Part shown: piece after piece, positions 43,128 to 56,751 of the stretch
Layout: every line of letters starts with the position of its first letter
Numbering within the stretch: position 1 is the stretch's first letter
From: Lantana camara
Lineage: Eukaryota; Streptophyta; Magnoliopsida; Lamiales; Verbenaceae
Direction: 5' to 3'
Length of the DNA: 64,000 bases
Assembly (NCBI GenBank): GCA_037501455.1
Contig: CM074855.1
Coordinates: 26,685,001-26,749,000 of the forward strand
Made by a program: the position numbers and the translations under genes
Notes under the pieces: model-generated
Told to the model about the DNA's origin: nothing
Seen by the model: only the letters and a program-made list of their open reading frames with translations
Databases searched by the model: none

Positions 43128-44648
43128 TGATGGGTGTCGAGGCCACCAAAAATAAATTTTCAAGTACCGAATACAAATAAATTGTAAATAGTGATAAGAG
43201 GGGTCGATCCACGAGGACTGGATGAGTTTGTGATCTTTCTTATGCAAAGGAAACGAAACAAACAATTAAAATAGGGGGGGTTTTGAGATATACGACTAAA
43301 CTAATAATGAAATTAACTAAATAAACAAACTGAAATTAACTAAGTAAACAACCGATTAAAAACTAAGCTAACACTCGGATTAATTCAGTAGACGAAAAAT
43401 AGCTGAGATTTTCCTATGCATGCAGCAGGCTATGATCATTGACTGGGTGATTAATTCCACGTTAGGCTACCTATAGTTACCAATTACCTTAGCCTCCCTC
43501 GTTTCTTCGTATTTTTAGAACAATCTAAAGAAACTCCTAAAGACTATTCCCTAACTAGCTAATAACCCTATCAGAAACTCCTTCAAAGATTCAATTAACT
43601 AGTTGCTTTATACTAGCTAAAGAAACACCAACCCTAACTGACTTAGTAAGAACTCCTACTTCGTCTAATTAGACCGAATTATTCCACAACATAAAATTCA
43701 GCCGAACTTAACAACCTAGTGTTGACTGTCACTTTGTTAATTATCCGGCTAACTCCACCAAATAGATTAACTAGCTATATGCGTATTGATAATTCTAAGA
43801 CTCGTGCACTAAATCGAAGAATTGAACAACACTCAATGACATGAAATCGGAAATAAAATGGATAACTTGAATTAATCAACAAAAGAAGTAGTCTCACAAA
43901 ACCTAATGCATACTAGGAAAATCCCAACAAAAACGAAACTAGAAATTCACCAACAAAGGAAATTAACAAAGTCTAAAATAAAGATAAGGAAGAACGAAAG
44001 CTCCCGTTGCTGCTGCGTATTTCTCTTCCTCCAAGCCTGTAGTCCCCCGTGTCTCCAATCTTCGTTGTATTCATAGTGAAATAGGCATAAATTCCTCTCC
44101 CACTCCTCCTTCCACGTTCTGCCGGAATTGATGACCACTAACTCCCACGTTCTCAATGAGTGCGCCCAAGTTGCTGCCCGAAAAACAGGTCAGGGTTCCT
44201 GACCGTGACCTCAGGTAAGCTTCTTCACTATTTTTCCACATTCTTTCCTCAATAACCGCCCACTAACTCTAGAAAGTAATGCCATTAATCCCCCCAACAA
44301 CGTGCTGCTCTATTTTAACGTATGTAACTCCTAGTTAGAATTAGGGCTTGGGCTTTATGGACTTCTCATGCTCATGTGGGCTTGAATCAAGTTTTCTCCA
44401 AAACCACGTCTAGTAGCGGGCCGGGACTCACACACATGTGTGGCAGTTGATTTATGCCAAAGGCACCCCATAGATTATATTGCACAAATCACGCAGATTG
44501 TATTTTCCTCAATTTGCACAACTTCCTCACAACTTGTATTTTCCTGCACAAAACCATAGGTTTCAATTAATAATCCACAATTAAACCAAATCAACCATCT
44601 AATTATAACAATTCAAACTCCATAATCAATCAATTATATGCCTTATCA
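43128..44648 (-). mobile_element. Solo LTR-like element, 1521 bp, TSD AACAT
   Basis: The block starts TGATGGGTGTCGAGG and ends GCCTTATCA, with a perfect 5-bp duplication AACAT (43123-43127, 44649-44653). The text near the left end (GGGGTCGATCCACGAGGACTGG) is of a type common in plant LTRs. There are no internal genes. Reading TGATAAGG... on the minus strand is the more usual LTR start. It inserted about 310 bp downstream of the nucleoredoxin stop. Confidence 0.72.
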
Positions 44649-44961
44649 AACATTTTCAATACCTCGAAAGATTAATATCTCACTCAATTGGGTGGAGAAA
44701 AACTCTAACACGTCAAAAAGATAAGTCAATCGCAAGGCAACAAATCAAGTTATTTAATCAGTTAAACAACTCAGTTTCTTGATGAACATCACTTGCGTAG
44801 TTGCATTCCTTTAAATATCAAATCTCTACAAAAGAGGGACAAATTTTCTAGCCAATATCGATTCCTCATATTACAGCTAGAACATCACCATTACCAGAAA
44901 CAACTTAAGATCACACCACCAACAATAAACATTCACCTGCATAATAAACAAGAAAACCTAT

Positions 44962-47045
44962 CTAAGAGCTGACACTCTCCATGACCGGTTTCACACACCT
45001 CGTGTGCACCTCATAGCCACACTCGATGCACTGATAAGCCCACCCGGACCCTTGCTCCTCACAATCACAACATATAAACGGTCCTCCTCCGTTCCCTTCA
45101 GACACCAACATTAGTTCATGACTGTGCCCGTAATGCTTCTCGCTTTTGGGAAGATTCTTAGCCTCTTCATCGATTTGTCTCTCCAACAGCCCTATCCTCG
45201 CCTCTGTAAAAGGAAATCCATTCTCTTGGTACAAATTTACAAGGTTCCTTCCATTTTTGGTGACCGTTTTCCCATCCGGGCCAAGAATGACTAGGCTGGG
45301 AATTCCTTGTATGTCGAAATATTTTGTGAGGTTTTTTATGTTTGGATCTCCATAAGGTAGCGCGAGCCACGGCATTGTCTGAAAACATGTGTCGAAAGAT
45401 GATTGGTCGTGGTCGCTTGAGATGAACACTATTTCGAAGGTATGGGGCCTGTTGGCAGTTGCGTCTTGGTTAATCCTTTGGTAGGTGGAGACTAATTTGG
45501 GGGTGAATTGTATTCCGGGCAAGCACCAATGAGCTGAGAAATAGAGACCGACTGTTTTCCCGATTAATGAAGTGATGGGGACCTGAAAGACACAAGGAAC
45601 AATCCATGTTTCTTCTAATCATCATTAATCACAAATATTTTGCAGCTTCACTTGTCAAACACTCTCAACTCTTAATATCAACTATTTTTTTAAAAAGGGT
45701 AAATTATATCAAACCTCCCCCATACGTATTAACATATATACGGACCGTATATAGTTTGTTTGAGAAATTACACCCAGACCCCCTCAACTTTATGTCCATC
45801 TTATGAGTACACACTATTCCATCTGATTTGTCAGTGTACAAAAAAATCCACTAAATGTGAGGGACTTCACATGTAAGTTACCCATTAAAAAATCTCTAAA
45901 CTCAAGAACTACCATAACCCTTCAGAATCTGTGATTTCAAATTGTGTATTTAAACATAAACACTAACATAGCACAAAACTCCAAATTAACTTACCTCTTT
46001 CGGCGTTTGATGGCCGATGACATAATCTCTTTCATGACTAGCCAATAAATCCACAATACTCTGCTTTTCATGCGTGTCCTTTTCCTTCTGCACCAACTCC
46101 TCCACCCTCTCCTTGGTGAAAGGATAAGCCTGTATCCCATACCGGTAAATGAGATCCACCCCATCTACAATTATCGAATCTTCTTCATTATCATTTGGCT
46201 GTATAATAATCAAGGACGGGATACCTTCAATGTCAAACCTCGCATTCAACGCTCTTTTCGACTCCAAATTCGAAAATGGAATGGCAAGCCAAGGCATCAA
46301 GGCATGGTACGCCTCAAAAGCTTCCGTATCTTCATCAGATGAGATGAAAACTATTTCGAATCCCGGATTGTGATTCTTGAGCTGCTCATAAGCATTGGCC
46401 AGGAGGGGTGTGAACTTATGGCAGGGCGGATACCAATTGGCGGCGAAGTAAATGCCCACGATTTTCCCCTCGAGCTCGGAGATTTTTACCTGGTTTAAAG
46501 ATAGGGTTTTTGAAAATGATGAATCTAAAGCCATCAAAATTGCTCTGTTTTCTTTAGTTTCCTTAACGATTGCAATCCGAGAGGCTTTCTCCATTTAAAT
46601 TGATCTATCAGTTTTCATGTTCTGCACTAGCTTTATGATAATCATCCAATTACAGTACAAATACACCAATAATAACCAAAATTGTAACCAGGAAACGTTC
46701 ATCATTTCTTCCAAAAGCCCAGAAAATCCCAACAGAAACACATATATTCAAGATTCAAGAATATAAACACGCACACACTGATACACATAGGGGTAAAGAG
46801 TCCTGTTCCTGCAGGCCAGAAAGATTTGCAAACAAAGCTGAAAACACTCTAACTAATTTCCCTTTTTCCACTAATTTCAGTCAAATATTCACAAACAGAG
46901 AGGAGGTGTAAAGAAGAACCTGATTTCCAGTGGGAGAGAGGAGAAAGTCACGATCTTTGGAGGCCAAGAGAGAGAGCAATCTCGACCCAGAAACCACTTC
47001 AGATTCGCCATAGGTGAAGCCATTAGCTTTACCATTGCCATTCAT
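44962..47045 (-). CDS. Nucleoredoxin with two degenerate thioredoxin-like domains and a C1-like finger
   Basis: The exons are 47045-46920 (126 nt), 46489-45995 (495 nt) and 45582-44962 (621 nt). All introns are GT-AG and phase 0, giving 413 codons plus stop. Each of the two large exons encodes one thioredoxin-like domain. Their active sites are WYPPC (residues 61-65) and WCLPG (226-230), so each keeps only one of the two cysteines of WCxxC. Plant nucleoredoxins reduce or bind oxidised target proteins in cytosol and nucleus; loss of one cysteine per site suggests mixed-disulfide trapping, a chaperone-like role or weak activity. The last 50 or so residues form a DC1/C1-like zinc finger (His, then CCDC, CIECGYEVHTRC). 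A second ATG in intron 1 at 46594 opens a frame running directly into exon 2, so an alternative N terminus is possible. Orthology to a numbered NRX is not claimed. Confidence 0.92.
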
Positions 47046-50000
47046 TTCGTCCCTTCTAACCTCTCTCTCTCTCAGAGTAATAAGTGTTAACGACGCAAAA
47101 TTATATGGAGGAGAATTTGATTCTGTGTTTTGCAGAGACAGTGTGATGGATTATAATAGTAATTCTTGTTAATTTTGAAGCATTTCCCAACAAAATCCGG
47201 CAGTATTAGGCGGGCAACACGTAGCATCAGTACTCATACCTTCCAACTGAGTTTCATTATATTAGACTGATGAGGCTTACGACCATTGCAGATAATGCTG
47301 CACGGTTTAAATTTTAAGTATTGCTTCGTTTAGTTGAGTACGACCACATAACTAAGGGACTGTTTGGATGATAGCTTTATTACTATTATTATTATTTTTT
47401 ATTATTGTTTTTTGTCGTATGTGTTCTATATTTGTGCTGAATACCGTGTATATCACTATTCACATAAAAAAATTAATAAAAAATTTATATCATATCGTAT
47501 TTATATAATCATAATTAATCCTAATCCATATTCGATAGGAGTCACAACATACGTATGCCAAGCTCAGGAAATATGTCAACTTAATCGGCTTGACTTGATG
47601 TTAGCCCACAATTTCATGTCTATTATGTATGAGACATAAGATAAGGTCCAAAAGAAAATTTCAACCACATTTATTGGTATAAAATTGACTACTTAGTAAG
47701 TTCTAAAACCATATTGTAAGTACTAATTAACTTTTTTTTTTTTTTTTTCTTTTTGGGTCAAAACTAATTAACTGTGAATATGAGGCCATACAGTAATTTG
47801 GATGGGTTTTTGATGTGTTGCTTTTGTCAAAACTCTAGCAACAATGTATAATGGATTGGCCGATTGAGAGATTGCACGATGCAGATATGAGAATACAAAT
47901 ATGGTAACATAAGGTTTCGAATTCGAATTCACTTGAGTGTGTGAGAGTAAAAAAAAAAATGGTAATACAATTTTTTTTTATATTTACAATATGAAAAATA
48001 TCTGATACGAAATAATATGATAAAATAATATTTTTATAAGTACTAGCGACAAAGGAAATAATAATTAAGATATAACACTTTGATAAAATTAGAAAAATGT
48101 AAGAACTATGAAATGAGATTATACAATATTAATTGAATTGAGAAATAATCAGAAACAATAAAGAGTTAGACGCTTTAAGTGTAAAAAATTTGAGATTCCT
48201 ATGTCTTGTTGTAGTTTTTTGTTTTCTTAGGAGAAAGTATAATTAATTAATTTTGTGTGTCTAAGACTAGACAATTTAAACAGAAGGGCGTTAAATACGT
48301 GTTTATTTTATAAGTAATTGAAAGAAAGATAATTATATCCCCAAGTTTTCATAATTCGGATCTCTTTTTGACCATAATGTTGAGCGATAAAATTATACCA
48401 TTGGAAATTAATCGCACTAGAGATTTTAACCGTACCAAAAAATTTCAAATTCAAACCATAAGTAGAATATCATTAATAAAGATTTATGACATAATAATAG
48501 ATACCTGAAAATGATTTAAACTTGTAATTAATTTTTTTTTTTTTTTTGGTTGGTTCTGTAGTTTATTTATAACGATCAAGGCTAATTGGATTATTAAGAT
48601 ATAAAACTCTTTTTATTAATAGTAATTGATTATCTAAAGACTTAAATACGAACTACTGATTAAATTATATAACACTAAATTATTAAATTATACCACTTGA
48701 TATAATTAACTATTTATCTTTAAACAATTATTAAGCCATTGACATGCAATCCTAATATAGTCGTAAGTCATATAGATATATATAGTGATCCATCAAGTGG
48801 ACTTTGAAAAGCAATATTGGCAAACAAGGCCTTATAAGCCCCACAAAATATTTTTTATTATTAAAAGAAATTGTGTAATTATATAGAGACAATGAGCCAC
48901 GTATAAGATAGTGATGTGAAATATAACTGAAAAAGAGAGCTTAAAATAAGTTTCTGCTGAATTATTATGAGTATTATAATATAAAATAATAATTAATTAA
49001 TATACTTTGTAGTGGTGTGGGGACTAAGGAACAACTCAACGGGACACTTGTCCCATTCTTCTACTGTGCACTTTAATTCACTTTCACATTTTTTTAGCAC
49101 CAAAGTGTTTGCATACAACGACAAATTTGGTGTTTCTTTATTCAAAAGGAATTAAATATGTTATAATGTTACCCAATTCAGATCCGAAAAAAGCAATACT
49201 GCATAAAAGATTTTACATATTTTTGTGTGGATGTAGTTCGTTTCATGTTTTTATTAATTTGGATGTATGCAAATATAATAGGAGAAATAAGTCATTGATA
49301 TATACTAGTTTAAATCTTATAGTATATTTGTTGATTGATTCGATTACTGACTTGGAACTTAAATTGTTAATTTAATCATTGTAGTTGTGATGGGTGTCAA
49401 TAAATCCTCGAATATGACTCAGTTTATGTTAAATATACGATATAAGTTATTCATGTCTTATTATTATCGCGAACATTTTTTTTTGTTTGTCTTACTTGAC
49501 ACTTGACTCGGATACTTGTATTTCTTGTTTTCAATGTTATATATTAAATGAGGGTCTCACTAAACAGCCCACGATTCAGGGGAATTTTGTCTTGCTAAAT
49601 TTTATATTTATAATGAAAATTTTATATTGCTGTTATTCGTGATTTTACATAGTGGTTATCATTTTGTCTGTAGCTATAAATCATAGGTGAAATGATCATG
49701 CCATTTAAAGTGCTAATTTATGTTTGCTTTTAACTTAATTATATTTTTGAAAACAATATCTATATATGTCAAAAAAAAATGTTTGTAATTTTTTAAAGCA
49801 TTCATGCCGATATATTCCCGTTCTAACAAAAAAAGGTTCTAAAATAATTGTTTCTTGATCAGTTGCGGTTATATATCAGGGTATGATTGATATGCATAAA
49901 TAAAATAAAATAAAAAAATATAAATAATGAAATAGAATGATTTTATTATAATATCTTTAATATCAATACACCATATAACATACATGTGACGATAGTATAA

Positions 50001-50639
50001 AAAAATAATAAATTTTGAATGAGGAATAACTAATATCACGGAGAACCTAAATCACATAATCCTTCTATTATACTTAATGCACTCGTACTCAGTTCTCCGC
50101 ACTGGCGAATTTATGCGCATTCCTCGCTTTAAGACGACTTAAGATTTTAATTCTCCGCACTGACGAATTTGTGCATATTTCTCGCTTTAAGACGAGTTAT
50201 AATTTCTCAATTCAAGTCTTTAAGAATATAAAGACACATTTTAATTTTTTGATTTAACATATAATTACTGTAAAATGATAGAATTAGGTGATTTTTATCA
50301 ATAATTAAAAAGAATCATGTTTTATCTTATATTAATTTTTAAATTTTATCACGAAACTATATATAAAATAAAGTTATATTATATATATAATTATTTAAAA
50401 TATTTTTTTACTAAACGCTTTAAGGTGCACTCGCACTCAATTTTTTTAAAAATTTTGTGCACTGTTCATTTGCACCCGCACCCGCACCCGTACTCGCTCC
50501 TGTATTCGCATTATGTGACCTAGCGGAGAACTAAAAGAATTGATAAAACGCATATTCGTAAAAATAGGCATTTCCTTATTGATGAGGCCAAACCACACTC
50601 GGATCAGCATCGTACATGTGTCACAATCTGAAGGATGCA
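47046..50639. other. Intergenic, AT-rich, no gene seen
   Basis: T-runs occur at about 47731-47748 and 48532-48547. A possible SINE-like B box (GGTTTCGAATTCGAATTC) lies at about 47914 with an A-run after it. A 58-bp unit beginning TTCTCCGCACTG is repeated at 50093 and 50151. CACCCGCACCCGCACCCG occurs near 50472. No open frame shows a known domain. Confidence 0.5.
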
Positions 50640-51480
50640 ATAGCTTAACGCTCGCGATGATGGGCTCGTGGATTCAACCCAGCCCATTCCCTCTATCGCT
50701 TCTCCAACTTACACCTGCGTGCCACGGCCCAGGTTATGAGCGTAGGACCCCTCTAACGTTTGAACGCTCACCTCACGGTCCCTGGGAATGCCACGTATTC
50801 GGGTTCCCCCCTCCTCCATACCAGATACCCCCTTGGTCATAACGCTCGTGATCCCCGACGCTCTAACCCTCGGACCTCAGCGTAGAGCCTTCCGCCAAGG
50901 AACCCCTCGGGCGTGGATGACGCTCGATTAGAACTTAGGAGGGATTCCCCTTCGAGGGTCAGTCACAACATCATGAGGTGACCCTTCCGAGAGCACTTCA
51001 AGAGTAAGGGAAGCATGGTTAGATGCCTGTACGCTCGTCGCACGCTAACCACCTCTGACACAATGGTAGTGCGCGCCTCGTACCTGCCATGCTACAAGCT
51101 TTTCAGATCTATCACTCTCACACCATCCTAGGCCTCTACGTGTCTAGGGCAACACTGATTTTGGGACCACTTGGTTACTATTACCCAAATGCCCCAGCCT
51201 CAACGTATAAATAAGGGATTCACATGCACATTCCACACATCATCTTCTCCACTAAGATCCCCTGCACTGAACTCAGGTTCTCTCCATTGCTGCATATTCT
51301 AAGCTTTGCATACTTCACCATTTCCGCCCCCTTTTACTGCCTTCTCTTTCCTGGTGTTATCCTAGCTGGAAGAACCCACGCTCAATCGGAAACCCAGTTC
51401 CTGAGGCTTTGAGCCTGTGATGGTCTTCCCTTTTTAAACAAATCTTGAAAGTATTGGTGTATTAGCACACTTTCAGTTTC
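50640..51480 (+). mobile_element. LTR-like GC-richer segment with a plus-strand TATA box
   Basis: The segment is much more GC-rich than its flanks and repeats ACGCTCG motifs, as the Tat LTR and leader do (compare 31040-31420). It carries TATAAATAAGGGATT at about 51206-51220; the same TATA context occurs at 31580 upstream of the antisense ORF. No exact ends or target duplication were found. It may be a solo or partial LTR plus leader of a related Tat element. Confidence 0.45.
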
Positions 51481-51937
51481 TGCACCAACACTTATAATGG
51501 ACATTTCTATTTATATTTTGCACCAATTAAGAATTTAGAAACAAACATGGGAATGTCCATTCTATTTCAAACTTATTTCAATCATACCAATCATCATGTA
51601 TGCTTATTTGGCTTTTGTGTCATGAACTTTTAATTCTTGAACATTATATTTTATTTAGGATAGTTTAATTGGTTGGTTTTCGAGGAACTTATTTAATTTG
51701 GTATTTATTGCTGAAATAATATTTTGGGATGGAAGAACGTACGTCGTGTGTTAATAATAATAATAACAACTAGTGATCCATCTGCACATACAATGCATGC
51801 GTAAAAAAACAATAAATTAAAATTTTCAAGTTTAATTAATTTATAATTATTTAATATAATTATAGTTTTTTTATAAATTAATAAAATAAGATAATATCAA
51901 ATGAGTACGAAGTAATAGTTCAAGTAAAATTTAAGAA

Positions 51938-54900
51938 AGCCAACAGGAGTTAGTTCAAGTGATTAAAGTGTTAGTTCTCTCCAAGACAATGATCCCGATT
52001 CAAATCCTATTGACCCGCCGGGGGGGGGGGGGGGGTGTAACACCCGAGCGCAAGGTGTCACATCCCCCGCACCGAGATTCGACCCGAATATGAAATGGAC
52101 GATCCATACCTGAGCCAAATCACGGCGAACGGGGACAAACACACACTCTATGCTAGGCGGGACTAACCCTTGAACCATAAAATCATAATAAACATTAAAG
52201 CGGAAGCAATAAACGAACATACATCATATATACATTCAATGAGCATCAAAACTCCAAAAATAATTCATAAACATTACTAATTGCCGTCACGGCTCGAAAC
52301 AACCAATACGCTCCATTTTTAAACAATACAATGATCCAACGTGCAAAATGCGAGTGTAAGACCAAAATACAAGGGTTAAAAGACGAAAGTAAAACCTATG
52401 ACTCGAAATCCCGCCTAGCTCCCTTGACGCCTGCACAACACAACTGAAAGCCAAACGGGTTCAGTCCAAAAGGGACTGGTGGGTATAAAAGCAGGGCATA
52501 ATTATAATATACAACGGAATTTAACAATCACATGCAAGCTATAATCCCAAGTGAGGTTTTTAAAGGATTTCCCAAGTGGGCAAATAGAAATCATCAAAAT
52601 GGATTATAACAATTCATTAACATTAGGTCATTAATGGCCCGGCGAGTTGGCGTGCATTATCTCCAACCAATACCTCGTGTAATTCATTAACATTCATTAA
52701 CATTCATTCATTCATTCTTTCTTTCTTTTCATGCATAACATTCTTTCGTGCGCATTCAATAACATTTACACCTTCTTCCTCCGGGTTGGTGGCGGGTTTG
52801 CAAGGCCCATCCACCCATTCATTGACCAAAAGGGGAACATGACTCCCCAGATGGCACTCAGCGTCCATTCCTCGCTAACTCCTAACGAGGTCCGGTTACG
52901 CCGTTCATTGGTGGGACTAGTGTGAGGGTTTCCCGTCAGCCCATGCCTCCTCGGGTCCCCACTCACACCAAGCCCCTGGGCCCCATTCATTGTGAACATT
53001 CATTCATTCTCGCCAAAACATTTGGTAGGTTCAAGAAACAAGGGCTTTACGTTTGCAATCATTTACTCGATAAAAGACTCAATATATATATCATATTACT
53101 TTGGCTTAAAACTTTTCACATAGGGAGATATATCGGGTCGTTTTATCTAAATAGAAGAGAAACCCACCTTAACCCCAAAGAGGAGAACACAAGAGCCTCT
53201 CGGATCGGCCTCGTCTCCAACGGACTCAAAATCTGTGCAAGAGAGGTGAGGTGAGACTCAATATGACCAAATAAGACGCTCGACAATGAAATGATTATGA
53301 TATGAATGTATAAGAGATGTTATAATGTAATGGACACGTTCATGTGCACTATTAAAGTCTTAAAGACATATAAACATTCAATTCATTCATTTAATAAAGC
53401 ATTCGTATTCAAACGAGTTCATATCCTTCACATTTCACGTCAAAGGAAATTTAAATTATATAATCAAGTCGTTCAATCTTTCATTCGAATTCATCAATTC
53501 ACATTTTCAATCAAATTGATTCAAGAAATTCAAATAGGGCATAGCACGTATTAAATCACATCTAAATTTAGAACATAAACAATTAAACACATTTAATCGC
53601 ATTTACAATTAGAAGTTAAACAATTAAATACATTCAATTAAATATCGAAAATTGAATAAAACATGAAATAGGTAACAATTAAATTCTATATTTCAATTAA
53701 ATCAATTATTATTTAATATATAATAAATATATATATAAAATATAATAAATATATATATACCTACATAAACACATATATGCATGCACGTATAAACCATGCA
53801 TGCAAACAATATTCATGCAATATTATAACACATGCAGTACATGCATGCAAAATATAACTTTAGGTATATATATATATACAATATAATATGCATGTAGTTA
53901 TATAAACATATGTATGAAACATGCATGCAATTCAATAACATCACAGTAGCAATTTCATGCATTTAACGTGCAAACCTTATGCATAACAATCAACATTCAT
54001 GCAGGAAAGAAAAGAAACGAACAGCAGCAGCAACAGTTCACGGCAACAACAGGCAAGAAATTATAAGGTGACACCCCCGTGTCACCCTTAAAGAACTAAC
54101 CGAGACACCCCCGTGTCTCGGTACAGAAGTTTCAGGCCAAAATCTGCACCCCCGTTCACGCTGGAAAGAAAGGAAAAGACACACCCGTGTCTCGCCTGCA
54201 CATCCTCTGTTTTTCTGGGCGTAACTCAGGGCAGCAAGAAGGCAGCAACCACAGCACGAATTGCAGCAATAAAAAGGCATGAAATGCAGCACAAAATAGT
54301 CCTAATAAGCCACTAAAACTGACAGCAAAAAGGCACGCAAACGCAGCAGCAAACAGCAGCTCAGATCAGTTCAGAAACAGGGCCAAAATTTACGAAAAAA
54401 CAGGGTATAACTGATCTCGTTTATTCCCAACAAGTTCAGGCCGATTAAGCTATCAAAGGTGCAGCAAAACAACACCAAATCGACATGTATATCAGTTCCA
54501 AAAGAGTTCGAACATGGAGAGGAAGCATACGTGACATGACATGAAGATTTTCTCAAAGTTCCAAAATTGATATCTCATAAATACTTCAACTACCATGCAA
54601 TTAATGATCATAAATGAGAAGAGGATGTCAAAACAATCACTTTCAAGCTTGGAATCAATCAAATCTATCAAGAATTGGATGAGATCGACATAATGTCCAA
54701 AATCGCCTCTATCTCAAGATCAGCCGGAAAATGCATGAAACCATGCTCAAATTTGGGGATGAATGAATGAAAATGACCAGGAATGAACATATAATACAAC
54801 CCTAAGCTTACCTTGTTGATTGGATGAGGATTGGATGAGATTTGAGCTCCAAAATCTCCAAGGAAACAAGGGTTACGGGATGGAAACTGGAGAGCAGAAA

Positions 54901-55947
54901 CTTTGGCTGAGATTTGTGAATTGTGAGAGGGTTGGTTCGGTTAGGGCTTGGTATAGCAGGTTAGGTGGTTGAGTTAGGGTTCTATAGCATCAAACCATGG
55001 TTAATTTGGTCAACAATTGAATAAGTTATGGCCATTTTAGTGTACCAAGGTCAGTTTCGTCGCCGCTTCGTATTTCGGTTGAAATTCGGAGGTTCAATTG
55101 ACGTTAGAAAAATATAAGGCCAAGTTTAGTAAACTCGAATTTTCTTTACGAGTTCAGCGAAGTTGACAGAACTCGAATCCGAGTTCCCGAGCTCAAGATA
55201 ATAAATACGGAACCAAGGGTGCGCTAAGTGCTCGTTAGCCCCCGACTTGGATTCCAAAATACAAATTAAATCCGAAACACAAGCAAATGAATTCGAAAAT
55301 ACGAAACGAACAAATATTCATGTACACGACACATATAAGTTCAACATATTAAATTCGCACAAAATTCCGGTATCAATTAAAATAGAAACGAAGCACTCAA
55401 ACGCGATTAAACAATAAAAGCCATAACATTACTTAAATAAACAACTAAATTCATTCATAATATATTATATATAATATGCATGCATACGTATATAGTATAT
55501 ATAAATACATGCATGCAAATATATATAAGTTATATTTACAAAATGCATGCAAATATAATATATTAGTATTACATGCATGCATAATTAAATCCATGCACAC
55601 ACGTACACAAATATATATATATATATATTTATATTGTATAATGTAATTAATATTAATAACATTAAATTAAATAATTAACATTTAATACATATAAAAATAA
55701 AATGAAATATATAGAGCACGTAAAAATAATTATTCGCGCAATTAAAGAGCACACAAGTTATTCACATAAATTCACATTCAAATATTGCATATATTTCAAT
55801 TAGTCACTTATTTAACAATTAAACAATGAAATTTAATTATAAAAAACACTAAAGACCAATTAATTTGCGCAATTAAGTAAACATATACGTCATACTGTAC
55901 CAATAAAAGAATTGGGGCGTTACAGGGGGGGTGGTGAATAATAAAAA
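51938..55947 (+). mobile_element. tRNA-type SINE split by a solo LTR
   Basis: The SINE body is 51938-52035 plus 55925-55947. A-box-like TAGTTCAAGTGATTAAAGTG and B-box-like CCGATTCAAATCC are present, followed by a G-run and a short A-rich tail. A perfect 15-bp target duplication, AGTAAAATTTAAGAA, lies at 51923-51937 and 55948-55962, proving both outer ends. The solo LTR at 52036-55924 inserted in the G-run. Confidence 0.8.
52036..55924 (-). mobile_element. Solo LTR of the long-LTR family, inside a SINE
   Basis: This 3889-bp copy begins TGTAACACCCG and ends GGGGCGTTACA, with GGGGG on both sides, consistent with a 5-bp duplication in a G-run. It carries the same CCCC-loop hairpins (54067-54086 and 54100-54121) and TATAAAA (52484-52490) as the copy at 26706. 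At the covariant hairpin it reads CAGTCC/GGACTG instead of CAGTCT/AGACTG. Confidence 0.88.
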
Positions 55948-55962
55948 AGTAAAATTTAAGAA

Positions 55963-56751
55963 TATTTAAAAAAAATTATAATAAACCCCCCCCCCCCCCC
56001 CCCCAAAAAAAAAAAAAAGAGTTCATGACACCCTGAATAGTATAGATAATAGTAATGATGATAATTATATAGAAAAAAAAAGAGTTCATGACACCTATGG
56101 ATCTCTTTGATAATTATACAAGGAAAAAAAAGAGTGAGTTCATGACATCCATGGATCTAATTATCCAAGAAGAAAAAGAGATCATGACACCCGTAGATTT
56201 CTAACATGATGTAATAGTATAAATAATAATAATAATAATAATAATAAGAAGAAGAAGAAGAAGAAGTAGTTGTTGTTGTACGACACTAAATATTATCCTA
56301 ATTGATTAATCATATTGTTTTTAAAATTTGGAAAAAGTTCGTTTTCTTAACATTTTCCTGAACAATCAATACAGAATTTAAAGGACCAAAAAAAAATAAA
56401 AATACAGAATTTCGAATTTCTTATTAAATTTTCCGTTTCTTCCCCTTCTCTTTTCGTCCAAAACAGCATATATAATCTAATGGTGTTCAAGAAAAGAAAT
56501 AAAAAACAAGAAAGAAGCAAAAAATGTTTACACAATGTTGGAGCTACTACTTGTGATCTATGAGCGATTCGCATCATTAAATAACCTTAATTCATATTTT
56601 TTACTACAAACTTAAATGTTGAAGTTAAAAAATAATTTTTACATAAGTATAAAGTTCTAAGACAAAAATACATGTTACAATAAAATAAAATAAAATAAAA
56701 AACTTATGATTAGCACGCCTGCTTGGGGTTGTGTGATAAATTCTATTCTTA
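55963..56751. other. Simple-sequence region with degenerate tandem motif
   Basis: A C-run (about 55987-56004) and an A-run are followed by four loose copies of an AAAAAGAGTTCATGACACC motif to about 56190, then (TAA)n and (GAA)n at about 56224-56266. No gene was seen. Confidence 0.55.

Noticed and set aside
52019..52035. G-run as an assembly artefact
   Set aside because: The 15-bp duplication around the SINE and correct LTR ends on both sides make a real G-run more likely, although its exact length is not reliable.
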